This document shows positions 63,828-64,000 of a DNA stretch of 64,000 bases, one piece after another. A model generated the notes under the pieces. It was not told the DNA's origin. It did not search any database and saw nothing but the letters and a program-made list of their open reading frames with translations. Source of the DNA: Micromonospora echinofusca (lineage in GTDB: Bacteria > Actinomycetota > Actinomycetes > Mycobacteriales > Micromonosporaceae); the NCBI RefSeq assembly GCF_900091445.1, contig NZ_LT607733.1, positions 1,381,501 through 1,445,500 on the forward strand, in the 5' to 3' direction. The translations under genes were made by a program, and so were the position numbers. Each line of letters begins with the position of its first letter. The stretch's first letter is position 1.

Positions 63828-64000
63828 GTGACCGACTCAGTACCCGCCGACCGGGCCGTGCCCGGCCCCGAATCCGCCGCCGGCCCCACCGACGCCGCCG
63901 ACTGGCTGACCCTGCCGGACGTGGCCGAGCGCCTCGACGTGTCGATCAGCAAGGTCCACCAGATGATCCGCGACCGGGAGTTGATCGCGGTACGCCGCGA
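63828..64000 (+). CDS. Rv2175c-like DNA-binding protein (partial)
   Basis: The first 57 codons are in the window; the 3' part runs off the right edge. GTG 63828 with GGCAGGG upstream. A flexible Ala/Pro-rich start leads to DWLTLPDVAERLDVSISKVHQMIRDREL, a winged/MerR-type helix-turn-helix. Mycobacterial Rv2175c, also divergent from pknL, is a DNA-binding protein phosphorylated by PknL, so this is the likely substrate. Conservation of the phosphosite cannot be checked with certainty. Confidence 0.85.
   Translation, partial: MTDSVPADRAVPGPESAAGPTDAADWLTLPDVAERLDVSISKVHQMIRDRELIAVRR

Overview
The window is very GC-rich DNA (roughly 72-74% by eye), with dense genes, GTG/ATG starts and frequent 4-base start/stop overlaps. 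Gene content (actinobacterial cytochrome bc1-aa3 genes, PimB, PASTA kinase, class II DAHP synthase, a CBM2-GH18 chitinase) points to an actinomycete, most likely Micromonosporaceae such as Micromonospora. About 62 protein genes are supported. I see no tRNA, rRNA, CRISPR array, insertion sequence or prophage, and no gene-free stretch longer than 300 bases.

Layout. 0-1.3 kb: TusA-like protein and cysteine desulfurase. 1.5-10.4 kb: respiratory genes (ctaC-ctaF; ctaG; ctaE-qcrC-qcrA-qcrB) enclosing trpD and a degenerate receiver protein. 10.6-18.9 kb: secreted DUF4142 protein, Lrp-type ligand-binding protein, sugar nucleotidyltransferase, NUDIX hydrolase, a RelA/SpoT homolog without ACT domain, a DEDDh exonuclease fused to a UvrC-like GIY-YIG module, a NYN-domain protein and a small Cys-rich protein. 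18.9-22.2 kb: an operon of ribbon-helix-helix regulator, DUF4097 protein and DrrA/DrrB-like ABC exporter. 22.3-24.8 kb: a short leader peptide, M48 protease and PimB. 24.8-33 kb: GGDEF-EAL protein, methyltransferase, response regulator/kinase pair, FadD15-like acyl-CoA ligase, SRPBCC protein. 33-39.7 kb: glucokinase, EEP hydrolase, flavin monooxygenase, alpha/beta hydrolase without its serine, otsA, membrane protein. 39.9-47.5 kb: second two-component pair, PlsC, a giant class III cyclase, a 69-residue unknown protein and a Crp-family regulator. 47.8-64 kb: 3'-exoribonuclease, PPOX protein, phosphofructokinase, proC, NamZ, threonine dehydratase, glutathione peroxidase, chitinase, DAHP synthase, threonine aldolase, endonuclease IV, PknL-type kinase and the start of its divergent DNA-binding partner.

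The anchor genes ctaC, ctaF, trpD, ctaE-qcrCAB, pimB, fadD15, SRPBCC, plsC, exoribonuclease, aroG, pknL and the HTH protein follow the same order as M. tuberculosis Rv2200c to Rv2175c (from memory). The window is therefore an old actinobacterial core block with lineage-specific modules set between the anchors.

Most notable signals: (i) a ribbon-helix-helix gene whose leaderless promoter is covered by three tandem 11-bp repeats; (ii) a cyclase / 69-aa WVGPGS-repeat protein / Crp cluster closed by one strong terminator; (iii) a hairpin repeat that carries the ribosome-binding site of two unrelated genes; (iv) at least ten starts that look leaderless (TANNNT-like box 6-7 nt before the start codon); (v) a 19-codon leader peptide coupled to the M48 protease; (vi) an alpha/beta hydrolase with Gly in place of the nucleophile.
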